Assembly (NCBI GenBank): GCA_016195825.1
Contig: JACPYV010000030.1
Span: forward strand, 1 to 64,000
DNA length: 64,000 bases
Direction of reading: 5' to 3'
Source: Burkholderiales bacterium
GTDB taxonomy: Bacteria > Pseudomonadota > Gammaproteobacteria > Burkholderiales > Burkholderiaceae_C
Part shown: positions 34,758 through 43,885 of the stretch, in pieces
Numbering within the stretch: the first letter of the stretch is position 1
How the letters are laid out: each line of letters opens with the position of its first letter
Position numbers and translations under genes: made by a program
The notes under the pieces: generated by a model
The model's input: the letters and a program-made list of their open reading frames with translations, nothing else
Told to the model about the DNA's origin: nothing
The model's database searches: none

Positions 34758-36229
34758 GCCACCACCTCCTGCAGGGATGGCCAGATGCCGATGGGCACCG
34801 TGCGGGCGCTGCCGGTCTCCAACCACAGTTTGGTGAACAGGTTCTGCGCGACCTTGAGCCGGTAGCCGGCGCTGGCGCGCATGTCGGTCATGGGCTTGAA
34901 GTCCTGCGGCAGCGCGGCGGCCGCGGCCTGGGCGCTCGCCTCGGACCAGGGCTGACCGACCACGGCGGCCTCCGCGGCGGCGGCGCGCTTCACAATGGCG
35001 GCCATGCCGCCGAAGGCAAAGCGGGCCTCGCGGACGATGCCGGACTCGACGCGCAACGCCAGCACGGCGCAGACGGCCGAGATGTCGCTGTCATGCCGCT
35101 TGGCGATCTTGTGTGCGCTGAAGCGCCAGTCGGCAGATGGCAGCGGCACTCGCAGCGCCTCGACAAGCTCGCCGGGCTGCAAGTCCTTCTTCATGTAGTC
35201 CAGGTAGAAGTCCTGCAGCTTGAGCCAGCGCTGCTGCGCGCCGCGGCGCAGCAGGACGTCGGCGCCCAGCGCGATCAGCGCGGGCGCACCGTCGCCGATG
35301 GGCGAGCCGTTGGCGATGTTGCCGCCCAGCGTGCCGGCATGGCGCACCGGCGGCGACGCGAAGCGCAGCCACAGCTCGCGCAGTCGCGGCACCGCGGCAG
35401 TAAGGGCGGCCCAGCTGTCCTCCAGCGACGCGGCGGCGCCCATCCACAGGCTGCCGTCTTCGGACCGGATCTCGCGCAGCGCCGCGACGCGGCCTGTGTA
35501 GATGACGTCCCCCAGGTCGCGGAACTGCTTGTTGACCCACAGCCCCACGTCGGTGGAGCCGGCCAGCAGCGTGGCCTGCGGGTAGGTCTCGCGCAGCGTG
35601 GCCAGGTCCTGGATGCTCTGCGGTGCGTGGAAGCGCACGCCTGCATGGCCGTAGTCCAGCGGCTTGTCCGCCGCCAGCGTCTGCAGCGCCGCGGCGATGG
35701 GTGCGCGGTCGATAACCCGGGCCGGGGCGTCGAACATGCGCTCGCCGGCGTCCAGGATCGGCCGGTACCCGGTGCAGCGGCACAGGTTGCCGGACAGCGC
35801 ATCGGCGAGCTGCTGGCGCGTGGGCGTCGTGCCAGCGGTCTGGTGCTGCTCGTAGCAGGCAGTCAGGCTCATGACGAATCCGGGCGTGCAGAAGCCGCAC
35901 TGGGAACCGTGGCAGTCCACCAGCGCCTGTTGGGCGGGGTTGAGCTGCGCGGGGCCGCCCAGGTCCTCCACCGTCAGCAGCGCGCGGCCGTCCAGCGTGG
36001 GCAGGAACTGGGTGCAGGCGTTGACGTTGCGCAGTTGCAGCCGGCCTTGCGCATCCAGCTCGCCCTGGATGACCGTGCAGGCGCCACAGTCACCCTCGGC
36101 GCAGCCTTCCTTGGTGCCAGTGCAGGCGGCGTGCTCGCGCAGGTATTGCAGGACGGTCGTCGTGGGGGGCAGGTCGGCCACCTCGACGACCTCGCCGCGA
36201 TGGAAAAAACGGATGGGTCGCGTATTCAT
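34754..36229 (-). CDS. xdhA: Xanthine dehydrogenase Fe-S/FAD subunit XdhA
   Basis: Carries electrons from the molybdenum site through two [2Fe-2S] clusters and FAD to NAD+. The 491-aa protein has the plant-type cluster (KEGCAEGDCGACTV), the second cluster (SQCGFCTPGFVMSL and NLCRCTGYRPI), then the FAD domain (LLAGSTDVGLWVNK, TLGGNIANGSPIGD) and a CO-dehydrogenase flavoprotein C-terminal domain. The ATG at 36229 matches the usual N-terminus; the open frame runs far upstream only as antisense to guaD. It diverges from guaD with 39 bp between starts. Confidence 0.95.
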   Translation of the reverse strand: MNTRPIRFFHRGEVVEVADLPPTTTVLQYLREHAACTGTKEGCAEGDCGACTVIQGELDAQGRLQLRNVNACTQFLPTLDGRALLTVEDLGGPAQLNPAQQALVDCHGSQCGFCTPGFVMSLTACYEQHQTAGTTPTRQQLADALSGNLCRCTGYRPILDAGERMFDAPARVIDRAPIAAALQTLAADKPLDYGHAGVRFHAPQSIQDLATLRETYPQATLLAGSTDVGLWVNKQFRDLGDVIYTGRVAALREIRSEDGSLWMGAAASLEDSWAALTAAVPRLRELWLRFASPPVRHAGTLGGNIANGSPIGDGAPALIALGADVLLRRGAQQRWLKLQDFYLDYMKKDLQPGELVEALRVPLPSADWRFSAHKIAKRHDSDISAVCAVLALRVESGIVREARFAFGGMAAIVKRAAAAEAAVVGQPWSEASAQAAAAALPQDFKPMTDMRASAGYRLKVAQNLFTKLWLETGSARTVPIGIWPSLQEVVA

Positions 36230-36268
36230 GCTGGTCTGGATTGTCGACCGTTGCCTCAGAATTGCCAT

Positions 36269-37576
36269 ATGAGTTTTACTAACCAGGAAAAATTCGCCGA
36301 CAGCCCCAGGCGATGGGCCTTGCGGGGCGATCTGCTTGATTTCACGGCCGCCCCAAGCTGGGGCGACACCGACTCGCCCGCCGTGCGCTTCGACCGCGAC
36401 CATTGGCTGCTGGTCGAGGACGGCCGCATCGTCGGCCGCCAGGCCGCCGAGCCTGACGAGAGCTGGGTGCGCAAGGACCATGCCGGCCAGCTGGTGCTGC
36501 CCGGCTTCATCGACACCCATGTGCACTGCCCGCAGCTGGAGGTCATCGGCTCCTACGGCACCGAGCTGCTGGACTGGCTCAAGCGCTACACCTTCCCGGC
36601 CGAGTGCGCGTTTGCCGATCCGGCCCGCAGCCGCGCCGGTGCCGAGGTCTTCCTGGACGCGCTGCTGGCCAGCGGCACCACTTCGGCCGTCGTCTTCCCC
36701 ACCGTGCACAAGGTGTCCGCCGAGGCGCTTTTCGAGGGCGCTGCCGCGCGCGGCATGCGTCTCGTCACCGGCAAGGTGCTGATGGATCGGCACGCCCCTG
36801 ACGGGCTGCGTGACGACGTGGTGCAGGCCGAGCGGGACTGCGTCGACCTGATCGCCCGCTTCCATGGCCGCGATCGCCTGGCCTACGCCGTGACGGTGCG
36901 CTTCGCGCCCACCAGCACGCCGGAGCAGCTTGCCATGGCCGGTGCGCTGTGCCGCGCCGACGCCAGCCTCTACATGCAGACCCACGTGGCCGAGAACCGC
37001 GCCGAGGTCGACTGGGTGGCGCAGCTGTTCCCGCAGGCGCGCAGCTATCTGGATGTCTACGAGAGCGTGGGTCTGGTGCATGAGCGCGCGGTGCTGGCCC
37101 ATGGCATCTGGCTGGACGCGCACGACAAGCGGCTCATCGCCGACCGCGGCGCGCAGGTGGCGCATTGCCCGTCCAGTAACCTGTTCCTGGGCAGCGGCCT
37201 GTTCGACTGGCCGGGCTCGGAATTCAACGTCAGCCTGGCGTCCGACGTGGGCGGCGGCACCACGCTGAGCCTGCCGCGCAACATGGGGGACGCCTACAAG
37301 ATCCAGGCGCTGCGCGGCGAGCGTCTGACGGCCTGGGGTGCGTTGCACGCCGCCACTCGCGGCGCGGCCGAGGCGCTGCAGCTGGGCGGTGAGATCGGCG
37401 GTCTGTCGGTGGGCCAGATGGCCGACCTCTGCGTGTGGGACTGGGCCCAGGGCCCGGTGGCGCAGGCGCGCGACGCGGTCTCCCGCGAGCTGCACGAGCG
37501 CGTGTTCGCCTGGATGACGCTGGCCGACGAGCGCAACTTGGCGGCCTGCTACGTCGCGGGCCAGCGGCGCGCCTGA
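36269..37576 (+). CDS. guaD: Guanine deaminase
   Basis: Converts guanine to xanthine and ammonia, giving the substrate of the divergently encoded xanthine dehydrogenase. The 435-aa amidohydrolase has the zinc motif PGFIDTHVHCPQ, the TLLDWLKRYTFPAE-like segment (LLDWLKRYTFPAECAF), MQTHVAENRAEVDWV, VLAHGIW, AHCPSSNLFLGSG and the final metal aspartate in SLASDVGGGTTLS. The start at 36269 fits the family N-terminus. Purine-responsive co-regulation with xdhAB is likely, but no operator is obvious in the 39-bp gap. Confidence 0.95.
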   Translation: MSFTNQEKFADSPRRWALRGDLLDFTAAPSWGDTDSPAVRFDRDHWLLVEDGRIVGRQAAEPDESWVRKDHAGQLVLPGFIDTHVHCPQLEVIGSYGTELLDWLKRYTFPAECAFADPARSRAGAEVFLDALLASGTTSAVVFPTVHKVSAEALFEGAAARGMRLVTGKVLMDRHAPDGLRDDVVQAERDCVDLIARFHGRDRLAYAVTVRFAPTSTPEQLAMAGALCRADASLYMQTHVAENRAEVDWVAQLFPQARSYLDVYESVGLVHERAVLAHGIWLDAHDKRLIADRGAQVAHCPSSNLFLGSGLFDWPGSEFNVSLASDVGGGTTLSLPRNMGDAYKIQALRGERLTAWGALHAATRGAAEALQLGGEIGGLSVGQMADLCVWDWAQGPVAQARDAVSRELHERVFAWMTLADERNLAACYVAGQRRA

Positions 37577-37696
37577 CGGTTCATCCCGCCGAATGGCCGC
37601 TTCGTCACAACGCGGTCGGGTCGGTCCGACCGGCTGGCTAGAGTCCGGACTGCCGGGCCTGCCAACCCAGGCGAAGGACAACAAGGAGTTCGCGCG

Positions 37697-37888
37697 ATGT
37701 TCAGCTTTCTGCTCTGGTGCCTGCTGTTCGTGATCTGCTGGCCGCTGGCCATTCTGGCGCTGCTGCTGTGGCCGCTGGTGTGGCTGATCACGCTGCCGTT
37801 CCGGCTGCTGGGCATCGCGGTCGATGGTGCGTTCGGGCTGCTGCGCGCCATCGTCATGCTGCCGGCACGGGTTCTCGGCGGGCGCTAG
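37697..37888 (+). CDS. Small two-helix membrane protein
   Basis: A 63-aa very hydrophobic protein: residues 3-32 (FLLWCLLFVICWPLAILALLLWPLVWLI) form one long or two short membrane helices, followed by an amphipathic segment and a basic C-terminus (LPARVLGGR). It has a good AAGGAG Shine-Dalgarno 9 bases before the ATG and codon use like its neighbours, so it is probably real. No function can be assigned. The 120-bp gap upstream shows a GTCGG-T-CCGAC palindrome and no clear terminator. Confidence 0.6.
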   Translation: MFSFLLWCLLFVICWPLAILALLLWPLVWLITLPFRLLGIAVDGAFGLLRAIVMLPARVLGGR

Positions 37889-37915
37889 GCGTCAGCGCTG
37901 TGTCGCGCAGCCCAC

Positions 37916-38683
37916 TCAAGCGGCGGTGAAGGGCTTGTCCACGCCCCAGCGGCGGTACAGCTCCGCCACGTCGCTGCCGCGCAGCCAGCGCTCGAACGCC
38001 TGGTCGTAGCGCTGCGACAGCGCCTCCCCACCGGCGCTGCGGCCGAAGGCCATGTGGCCGTGCAGCACGTCCAGCGGCGGCGAGCAGCGGGCCACGGCAT
38101 CCGTCAGCGCCAGCCGCTGCAGCGCCGGCTGGCAGTTGCGGTCGTTGGCCGCAAACAGCTCCACGCGGCGCTTGACCAGCATCTGCAGGCCCGCCTCCAC
38201 GTTCTGCACCCAGGTCAGCTGGCCCATGCCCGTCTTCATGCGCTCGAACCTGCTGCCGTAGGCCCAGCCACGCACGGCGGCCACGGGCGTCTGCGCCAGC
38301 TCGCTGAACTCGCCGGTCCAGCGGCCTTCGTCGCCGCGGCGGGCGTACCAGACCATGGCGTCCGAGTAGAACGAGCGCACGCTGAACAGCATGCGCGCCT
38401 CGCGCTCCGGGGTGCGGTAGGGGCCGACCAGGATGTCGGCCTCACCCTGCTCCAGCATCAATTGGGCGCGCGGCCAGGGCAGCCATTCGCAGCGCACGTC
38501 GCCGAACAGCTGGCCCAGCAAGTCCACCGCCAGGCCTTTGGGGGGCTGGCCTTCGCTGCCTTCGAAGATGCGGGCGAACTGCGCGCCGACCGCCCGCAGG
38601 GGTGCTGCCCGCGCAGGCGAGACCAGCCCCGCGGCGCCCATGCAACCCAGGCCCGCTTCCAGGCAGAGACGGCGTGTCGGCAT
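37916..38683 (-). CDS. Periplasmic solute-binding protein (SBP_bac_3-like)
   Basis: A 255-aa exported protein of the polar-amino-acid-type binding family. An N-terminal signal (MPTRRLCLEAGLGCMGAAG, cut after ARA) precedes a domain with PPKGLAVDLLGQLF, CEWLPWPRAQLMLEQGEADILVGPYRTPEREARMLFS and the C-terminal AFERWLRGSDVAELYRRWGV. No permease or ATPase gene is adjacent, so it may act as a sensor or orphan receptor rather than a transporter part. The ligand is unknown. The next minus-strand gene upstream is a Nudix hydrolase, 22 bp away. Confidence 0.78.
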   Translation of the reverse strand: MPTRRLCLEAGLGCMGAAGLVSPARAAPLRAVGAQFARIFEGSEGQPPKGLAVDLLGQLFGDVRCEWLPWPRAQLMLEQGEADILVGPYRTPEREARMLFSVRSFYSDAMVWYARRGDEGRWTGEFSELAQTPVAAVRGWAYGSRFERMKTGMGQLTWVQNVEAGLQMLVKRRVELFAANDRNCQPALQRLALTDAVARCSPPLDVLHGHMAFGRSAGGEALSQRYDQAFERWLRGSDVAELYRRWGVDKPFTAA

Positions 38684-38705
38684 CGCGCCGATGATGCCCC
38701 GCTGC

Positions 38706-39260
38706 TCAGGCGATGTCGATGGAATGAAGCGCGAAACCGCGCCCGGCACGGCGATCGTCGAAGAAGCAGCGCAGCGTCTCGCGCGTGGTCTTGAAGGCGA
38801 TCTCGTCCCAAGGGATCTCGTCCTCGGCAAACAGGCGCGCCTCCAGCGATTCCGGCCCCGGGTCGAAGTCCGGCGAGCGCAGCGTGGCGCGGTAGAAGAG
38901 GTGGATCTGCCCCACGCGCACGACGTTCAGCAGCGTGTACAGCGGCCCCATCTCGACGTCGGCGCCGGCCTCCTCCTGCGTCTCGCGCAGCGCGCCCTCC
39001 AGCGTAGTCTCGCCCAGCTCCATGAAGCCGGCCGGCAGCGTCCACAGCCCATGGCGCGGCTCGATGGCGCGCCGGCACAGCAGCACACGACCGTCGGCTT
39101 CCCAGACCGGCAGCGTGCCGACGACGTTCAGCGGGTTCTGGTAGTGGATGCTGGCGCAAGCAGGGCAGACCGCGCGTTCGCGGTTGTCGTCGGCCGGGAT
39201 GCGGTAGTCCACGGCGGCGCCGCAGTTGGGGCAGTGCTTGAAGCGGCTGGGGAAGGGCAT
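38706..39260 (-). CDS. Nudix hydrolase with N-terminal zinc ribbon
   Basis: A 184-aa pyrophosphohydrolase. A zinc ribbon (CPNCG at about 10-14 and CPACA near 32-36) precedes the Nudix box GFMELGETTLEGALRETQEEAG (about 80-101), with all catalytic glutamates present. The arrangement resembles NudC-type or YjaD-like NAD/ADP-ribose hydrolases, but the NudC SQPWPFPxS motif is absent, so the substrate is open. It diverges from maiA with 31 bp between starts. Confidence 0.87.
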   Translation of the reverse strand: MPFPSRFKHCPNCGAAVDYRIPADDNRERAVCPACASIHYQNPLNVVGTLPVWEADGRVLLCRRAIEPRHGLWTLPAGFMELGETTLEGALRETQEEAGADVEMGPLYTLLNVVRVGQIHLFYRATLRSPDFDPGPESLEARLFAEDEIPWDEIAFKTTRETLRCFFDDRRAGRGFALHSIDIA

Positions 39261-39291
39261 GGCGGCCAGTTTAGGGGCGCAGAATCAAGCC

Positions 39292-39927
39292 ATGAAGCTC
39301 TACAACTACTTCCGCTCCTCGGCTTCCTGGCGCGTGCGCATCGGACTCGCGATCAAGGGCCTGGACTACGACTACGCGTCCATCCACCTGGCGAAGAACG
39401 AGCAGTTCGCCGAGCCCTTCGCCAACCAGCAGGTCTCGCACCTGGTGCCGGCCCTGGTGCTGGACGATGGCCGCTGGCTGAGCCAGTCCATGGCCATCCT
39501 CGAGTACCTGGAAGAGACCCACCCCGAGCCGCCGCTGCTGCCGCGCGACCCGGTGGCCCGGGCGCAGGTGCGGGCGTTGGCGCAGGACATCGGCTGCGAC
39601 ATCCATCCCATCAACAACCTGCGTGTGCTGCGCTACCTGAAGAACGACCTGGATCAGGAGCAGGCCACGGTCGACCGCTGGTACCGGCACTGGGTGGCGA
39701 CCGGCCTGGCCATCGTCGAGCAGCGGCTGGCGGGCACGGCCGGCGTGTTCAGCTTTGGCGACACGCCGGGCCTGGCCGACTGCCTGCTGGTGCCCCAGGT
39801 CTACAACGCGCAGCGCTTCGAATGCCCGCTGGATGACTACCCCACCGTCATGCGCGTGAATGCGGCCTGCCTGGCGCTGCCGGCGTTCGCCAACACCCAC
39901 CCCAGCGTCTGTCCCGATGCGGCTTGA
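39292..39927 (+). CDS. maiA: Maleylacetoacetate isomerase
   Basis: A zeta-class glutathione-S-transferase that isomerises maleylacetoacetate to fumarylacetoacetate in tyrosine/homogentisate breakdown. The 211-aa protein starts MKLYNYFRSSASWRVRIGLA (glutathione-site serines), has VPALVLDDGRWLSQSMAILEYLEE and the zeta-class CDIHPINNLRVLRYL. No hmgA or fahA lies in this window, so it is separated from the rest of the pathway; a related maleylpyruvate isomerase is an alternative reading. The last 11 bases overlap pgeF. Confidence 0.88.
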   Translation: MKLYNYFRSSASWRVRIGLAIKGLDYDYASIHLAKNEQFAEPFANQQVSHLVPALVLDDGRWLSQSMAILEYLEETHPEPPLLPRDPVARAQVRALAQDIGCDIHPINNLRVLRYLKNDLDQEQATVDRWYRHWVATGLAIVEQRLAGTAGVFSFGDTPGLADCLLVPQVYNAQRFECPLDDYPTVMRVNAACLALPAFANTHPSVCPDAA

Positions 39928-40660
39928 TGCGACGGACTGGCTGCGGCCCGGGCCTGGCGAGCTGGGGCCGGGCGTCACGGCCTTCATGACGACGCGGGGT
40001 CCCAACTTCGGTCGCAAGGCCGGTGACCCCGACGTCGCCAAAGCCAACCGCGCCGGGTTGACGGGCCTGCTCGGCGCGCGGCCGGTCTTCCTCGACCAGG
40101 TGCATGGCGCTGACGTCGTGCGGCTGCGTGCCGGCTGGCATGACGACAACGCGCCCCAGGCCGATGCGGCGGTGTCCACCGACCCCGAGCTGGCCGTCGC
40201 CATACTGGTGGCGGACTGCTTGCCGGTGCTGTTCGCGGCGCCCGGCGGCGTGGCTGGTGCGCATGCCGGCTGGCGTGGCCTCGCGGCCGGCGTGCTGGAG
40301 CACACGGTGGCCGAGCTGTGCGCCGCGGCCGGCTGCGAGCCCGGTGACGTGAAGGCCTGGCTGGGTGCCTGCATCGGCCCCGAGGCCTTCGAGGTCGGCC
40401 CCGAGGTCGCCGTCGCCTTCGGCCGCGAGCCGCAGCCGCTGGACCAGCCGGGCTTCCTTTACCGGCCCAACCCTGAACCGCGCTGGCGGGCGAACCTGGC
40501 CTTGCTGGCTCGCGAACGCTTGGCCGCGGCTGGTGTCACCCAAATCAGCGGCGGCGGCTGGTGCACGTTGACCGATGATTCACGGTTCTTCTCTTTCCGG
40601 GGCGAGACCCTCGGCCGACCCCGTGGCCGCATGGCCGCCTGCATCGCCCTCGGTCGCTGA
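39917..40660 (+). CDS. pgeF: PgeF/YfiH-family laccase-domain protein
   Basis: A 247-aa cytoplasmic protein of the DUF152 family. Members are reported as peptidoglycan-editing factors and as purine-nucleoside phosphorylases/adenosine deaminases with a zinc site. Conserved parts are FMTTRGPNFG, FLDQVHGADVV, VADCLPVLF and GAHAGWRGLAAGVL (the Cys/His metal ligands), with ACIGPEAFEVG near the end. It starts at the ATG inside the 3' end of maiA and ends over an 81-bp antisense overlap with a small membrane-protein gene. Confidence 0.88.
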   Translation: MRLDATDWLRPGPGELGPGVTAFMTTRGPNFGRKAGDPDVAKANRAGLTGLLGARPVFLDQVHGADVVRLRAGWHDDNAPQADAAVSTDPELAVAILVADCLPVLFAAPGGVAGAHAGWRGLAAGVLEHTVAELCAAAGCEPGDVKAWLGACIGPEAFEVGPEVAVAFGREPQPLDQPGFLYRPNPEPRWRANLALLARERLAAAGVTQISGGGWCTLTDDSRFFSFRGETLGRPRGRMAACIALGR

Positions 40661-40846
40661 CTCCGCCGCACGCCGCCTGCGCTTGCGGCCCGGCGTGCCG
40701 AGGATGTAGAGCAGCAGGCTCAGCGGCAACACACCATAGAGCATGAGCGTGACGAGGGCGCCGAACAGCGTGCCCTGCGGGCTCAGGGCTTCGGCGGCGG
40801 CCATCATCAGCGCGACGTAGGCCCAGGCGATGGCGACGAGGTACAT
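40580..40846 (-). CDS. Small membrane protein overlapping pgeF
   Basis: An 88-aa protein with two membrane helices (YLVAIAWAYVALMMAAAEAL and FGALVTLMLYGVLPLSLLLYIL) followed by a basic cluster (GRKRRRR) and a disordered acidic tail. The tail is encoded antisense to the last 81 bp of pgeF. The hydrophobic part is outside the overlap and looks like genuine coding sequence, while the tail may simply be what the opposite strand allows. Function is unknown; it lies divergent from phaC. Confidence 0.65.
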   Translation of the reverse strand: MYLVAIAWAYVALMMAAAEALSPQGTLFGALVTLMLYGVLPLSLLLYILGTPGRKRRRRAAESATEGDAGGHAATGSAEGLAPEREEP

Positions 40847-40958
40847 GTGTCATTCGCGCGTCAGCGCGCGGGGTTACAAAGCCATGTCGGCGAGATGTGG
40901 CAAGCTTATTGCAACGGACCGAGACAAGACCGCCGAGGCGGAAAGCTCCGAGGAACAC

Positions 40959-42644
40959 ATGGCCACACGCAAGAAGAATGACACGCCGCCCGCGGCCGAG
41001 GGACAGGCTTTTGCGGAGCTGATGCAGCAGATGGCCCATCTGCCTCAGATCTCGCCGACGGCGCTGGCCGAACTGCAGGCCGACTACCTGAAGCAGGCCA
41101 CCGCCTTGTGGAACGCGTCGCTGGGCCAGGGCGAGTCGCCGGCTATCAGCGACCGGCGCTTCGCGGCGCCCGAATGGCGGGCCAACCCGGCCGCCAACTT
41201 CATGACCCAGCTCTATCTGCTCAACGGCCGCACGCTGTCGCAGATGGCCTCCAGCGTCGAGGCCGACGACAAGACCAAGGCCCGCATCCGCTTCGCGGTG
41301 CAGCAGTTCGTCGACGCGGCCGCGCCCAGCAACTTCCTGGCGCTGAATCCTGAGGCGATGAAGCTGGCGCTGGACAGCCAGGGCGAGACGCTGGCGCGCG
41401 GCCTGCAGCAGCTGTGGGGCGATGTACAGCGCGGCCACGTGTCGCAGACGGACGAGAGCGCTTTCGAGGTCGGCAAGAACGTGGCCACCACGGCCGGCAG
41501 CGTGGTGTTCGAGAACGAGCTGTTCCAGCTCATCGAATACGCGCCGCTGACCACCGAGGTCAAGGCGCGGCCGCTGCTGATGGTGCCGCCCTGCATCAAC
41601 AAGTTCTACATCCTGGACCTGCAGCCCGACAACTCGCTGATCCGCTACGCCGTGGCCGAGGGCAACCGCGTGTTCGTCGTCAGCTGGCGCAATCCGGACG
41701 AATCGGTCAAGCACCTGCGCTGGGACGACTACGTCGAGGAAGGCGCCATCGAAGCCATCCGCGTCTCACAGGAGATCTCGGGCCAGGCCCAGATCAACAC
41801 GCTGGGCTTCTGCGTGGGCGGCACCATCCTCGCCACCGCGCTGGCCGTGCTGGCGGCGCGCGGCGAGCAGCCGGCCGCCAGCGTCACGCTGCTGACCACG
41901 CTGCTGGACTTTGCCGACAACGGCATCCTGGACATCTTTGTCGACGAGGCCAGCGTGCGGCTGCGCGAGGCGACGCTGGGTCCGGACTCGCCCAAGGGCC
42001 CGCAACTGCTGCACGGCCAGGAGCTGGCCACCACCTTCAGCTTCCTGCGCCCCAACGACCTGGTCTGGAACTACGTCGTCGGCAACTACCTGAAGGGCGA
42101 GGCGCCGCCGGCTTTCGACCTGCTGTACTGGAACGGTGACTCGACCAACCTGCCGGGCCCCATGTACTGCTGGTACCTGCGCCACACCTACCTGCAGAAC
42201 GAGTTGAAGCAGCCGGGCAAGCTGACCGTCTGTGGCGAGAAGCTGGACCTGGGGCTGATCGAAGCGCCCATCTACATCTACGGTTCGCGCGAGGACCACA
42301 TCGTGCCGTGGACCAGCGCCTACCGCAGCACGCAGATCTTCAAGGGCAAGAAGCGCTTCGTGCTGGGTGCCTCGGGCCATATCGCCGGCGTCATCAACCC
42401 GCCGCCCAAGCCGGGCAAGCCGCCCAAGCGCAGCCACTGGATCGCCAAGGGTGCGGCGCTGCCGGCCGAGTCTGACGCCTGGTTCGCCGGCGCCGTCGAG
42501 CACCCGGGCAGCTGGTGGCCGGACTGGTCCGCCTGGCTGGCCTCGCACGCCGGCGCCGCCAAGCCCGCACCCAGGACGCCCGGCAGCCGCAAGTTCAAAG
42601 CCATCGAGCCCGCCCCGGGGCGCTACGTCAAGGTCAAAGCCTGA
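40959..42644 (+). CDS. phaC: Class I polyhydroxyalkanoate synthase PhaC
   Basis: Polymerises (R)-3-hydroxybutyryl-CoA into storage granules. The 561-aa protein has the PhaC N-terminal domain and an alpha/beta hydrolase core with the catalytic triad visible: C285 in GFCVGG (the lipase-box serine replaced by cysteine), D446 in [10 protein letters not shown] and H474 in [13 protein letters not shown] '[11 protein letters not shown]'-type region is represented by [15 protein letters not shown]. The ATG at 40959 is preceded by a GAGGAA Shine-Dalgarno; the longer open frame upstream overlaps the divergent membrane gene. It heads the phaCAB operon. Confidence 0.96.
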   Translation: MATRKKNDTPPAAEGQAFAELMQQMAHLPQISPTALAELQADYLKQATALWNASLGQGESPAISDRRFAAPEWRANPAANFMTQLYLLNGRTLSQMASSVEADDKTKARIRFAVQQFVDAAAPSNFLALNPEAMKLALDSQGETLARGLQQLWGDVQRGHVSQTDESAFEVGKNVATTAGSVVFENELFQLIEYAPLTTEVKARPLLMVPPCINKFYILDLQPDNSLIRYAVAEGNRVFVVSWRNPDESVKHLRWDDYVEEGAIEAIRVSQEISGQAQINTLGFCVGGTILATALAVLAARGEQPAASVTLLTTLLDFADNGILDIFVDEASVRLREATLGPDSPKGPQLLHGQELATTFSFLRPNDLVWNYVVGNYLKGEAPPAFDLLYWNGDSTNLPGPMYCWYLRHTYLQNELKQPGKLTVCGEKLDLGLIEAPIYIYGSREDHIVPWTSAYRSTQIFKGKKRFVLGASGHIAGVINPPPKPGKPPKRSHWIAKGAALPAESDAWFAGAVEHPGSWWPDWSAWLASHAGAAKPAPRTPGSRKFKAIEPAPGRYVKVKA

Positions 42645-42666
42645 TCCATTTCGAAGGAGACAACCC

Positions 42667-43851
42667 ATGAGCCAGCAAGACATCGTCATCGTCGCCGCCG
42701 CGCGCACCGCCATCGGCAAGTTCGGCGGCACGCTCGCCAAGACGCCCGCCAGCGAGCTGGGCGCCGCGGTCATCCAGGACCTGCTGCGCCGCACCGGCCT
42801 GGCTGGCGACCAGATCAACGAGGTCATCCTCGGCCAGGTGCTGACCGCTGGCGTGGGCCAGAACCCGGCGCGGCAGGCCGTCATCAAGTCGGGACTGCCC
42901 AACGTCGTGCCGGCCATGACCATCAACAAGGTCTGCGGCTCGGGCCTGAAGGCCGTGATGCTGGCGGCGCAAGCCATCCGCGACGGCGACAGCGACATCG
43001 TCATCGCCGGCGGCCAGGAGAGCATGAGCCTCAGCCCCCACGTGCTGCCGGGTTCGCGCGACGGCCAGCGCATGGGCGACTGGAAGATGATCGACACGAT
43101 GATCGTCGACGGCCTGTGGGACGTGTACAACCAGTACCACATGGGCATCACCGCCGAGAACGTCGCCAAGAAGTACGGCATTACCCGCGAGCAGCAGGAC
43201 GCGCTGGCGCTGGGCAGCCAGCAGAAGGCCGCCGCCGCACAGGACGCCGGACGCTTCAAGGACGAGATCGTGCCGTTCACGATCCCGCAGAAGAAGGGCG
43301 ACGCAGTCGTCTTCGCCGCTGACGAGTTCATCAACCGCAAGTCCAACGCCGAGGCACTGGCCGGCCTGCGACCCGCCTTCGACAAGGCCGGCAGCGTGAC
43401 GGCCGGCAATGCTTCGGGCCTGAACGACGGTGCGGCTGGCGTGGTCGTCATGACCGCCGCCAAGGCCGCGGCCTTGGGCCTGACGCCGCTGGCACGCATC
43501 GCGTCCTACGCCAGCGCCGGCCTGGACCCGGCCTACATGGGCATGGGCCCGGTGCCCGCGGCCAAGAAGGCGCTGGAGCGCGCCGGCTGGAAGCCCGCTG
43601 ACCTGGACCTGCTGGAGATCAACGAGGCCTTCGCGGCCCAGGCCTGCGCCGTGCACAACGAGATGGGCTGGGACATGAGCAAGGTCAACGTCAACGGCGG
43701 CGCGATCGCGCTGGGCCACCCCATCGGCGCCAGCGGCTGCCGCGTGCTGGTCACGCTGCTGCACGAGATGATCAAGCGCGATGCCAAGAAGGGCATCGCA
43801 TCCCTGTGCATTGGCGGCGGCATGGGCGTCGCCCTGACCGTCGAGCGTTGA
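42667..43851 (+). CDS. phaA: Acetyl-CoA acetyltransferase (beta-ketothiolase) PhaA
   Basis: Condenses two acetyl-CoA to acetoacetyl-CoA, the first step to polyhydroxybutyrate. The 394-aa thiolase has the acyl-accepting C90 in [12 protein letters not shown], the [18 protein letters not shown] histidine motif and the C-terminal active-site cysteine in [12 protein letters not shown]. It starts 22 bp after phaC behind a GAAGGAGA Shine-Dalgarno, and phaB follows 34 bp downstream, so the three genes form one operon. Confidence 0.96.
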   Translation: MSQQDIVIVAAARTAIGKFGGTLAKTPASELGAAVIQDLLRRTGLAGDQINEVILGQVLTAGVGQNPARQAVIKSGLPNVVPAMTINKVCGSGLKAVMLAAQAIRDGDSDIVIAGGQESMSLSPHVLPGSRDGQRMGDWKMIDTMIVDGLWDVYNQYHMGITAENVAKKYGITREQQDALALGSQQKAAAAQDAGRFKDEIVPFTIPQKKGDAVVFAADEFINRKSNAEALAGLRPAFDKAGSVTAGNASGLNDGAAGVVVMTAAKAAALGLTPLARIASYASAGLDPAYMGMGPVPAAKKALERAGWKPADLDLLEINEAFAAQACAVHNEMGWDMSKVNVNGGAIALGHPIGASGCRVLVTLLHEMIKRDAKKGIASLCIGGGMGVALTVER

Positions 43852-43885
43852 GAGAATTTCAAATCACCACTGAAGGAGACAAACC

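Noticed and set aside
36230-37684. Long N-terminal extension of xdhA
   Set aside because: The frame is antisense to guaD and lacks conservation; XdhA homologues begin at the ATG at 36229.
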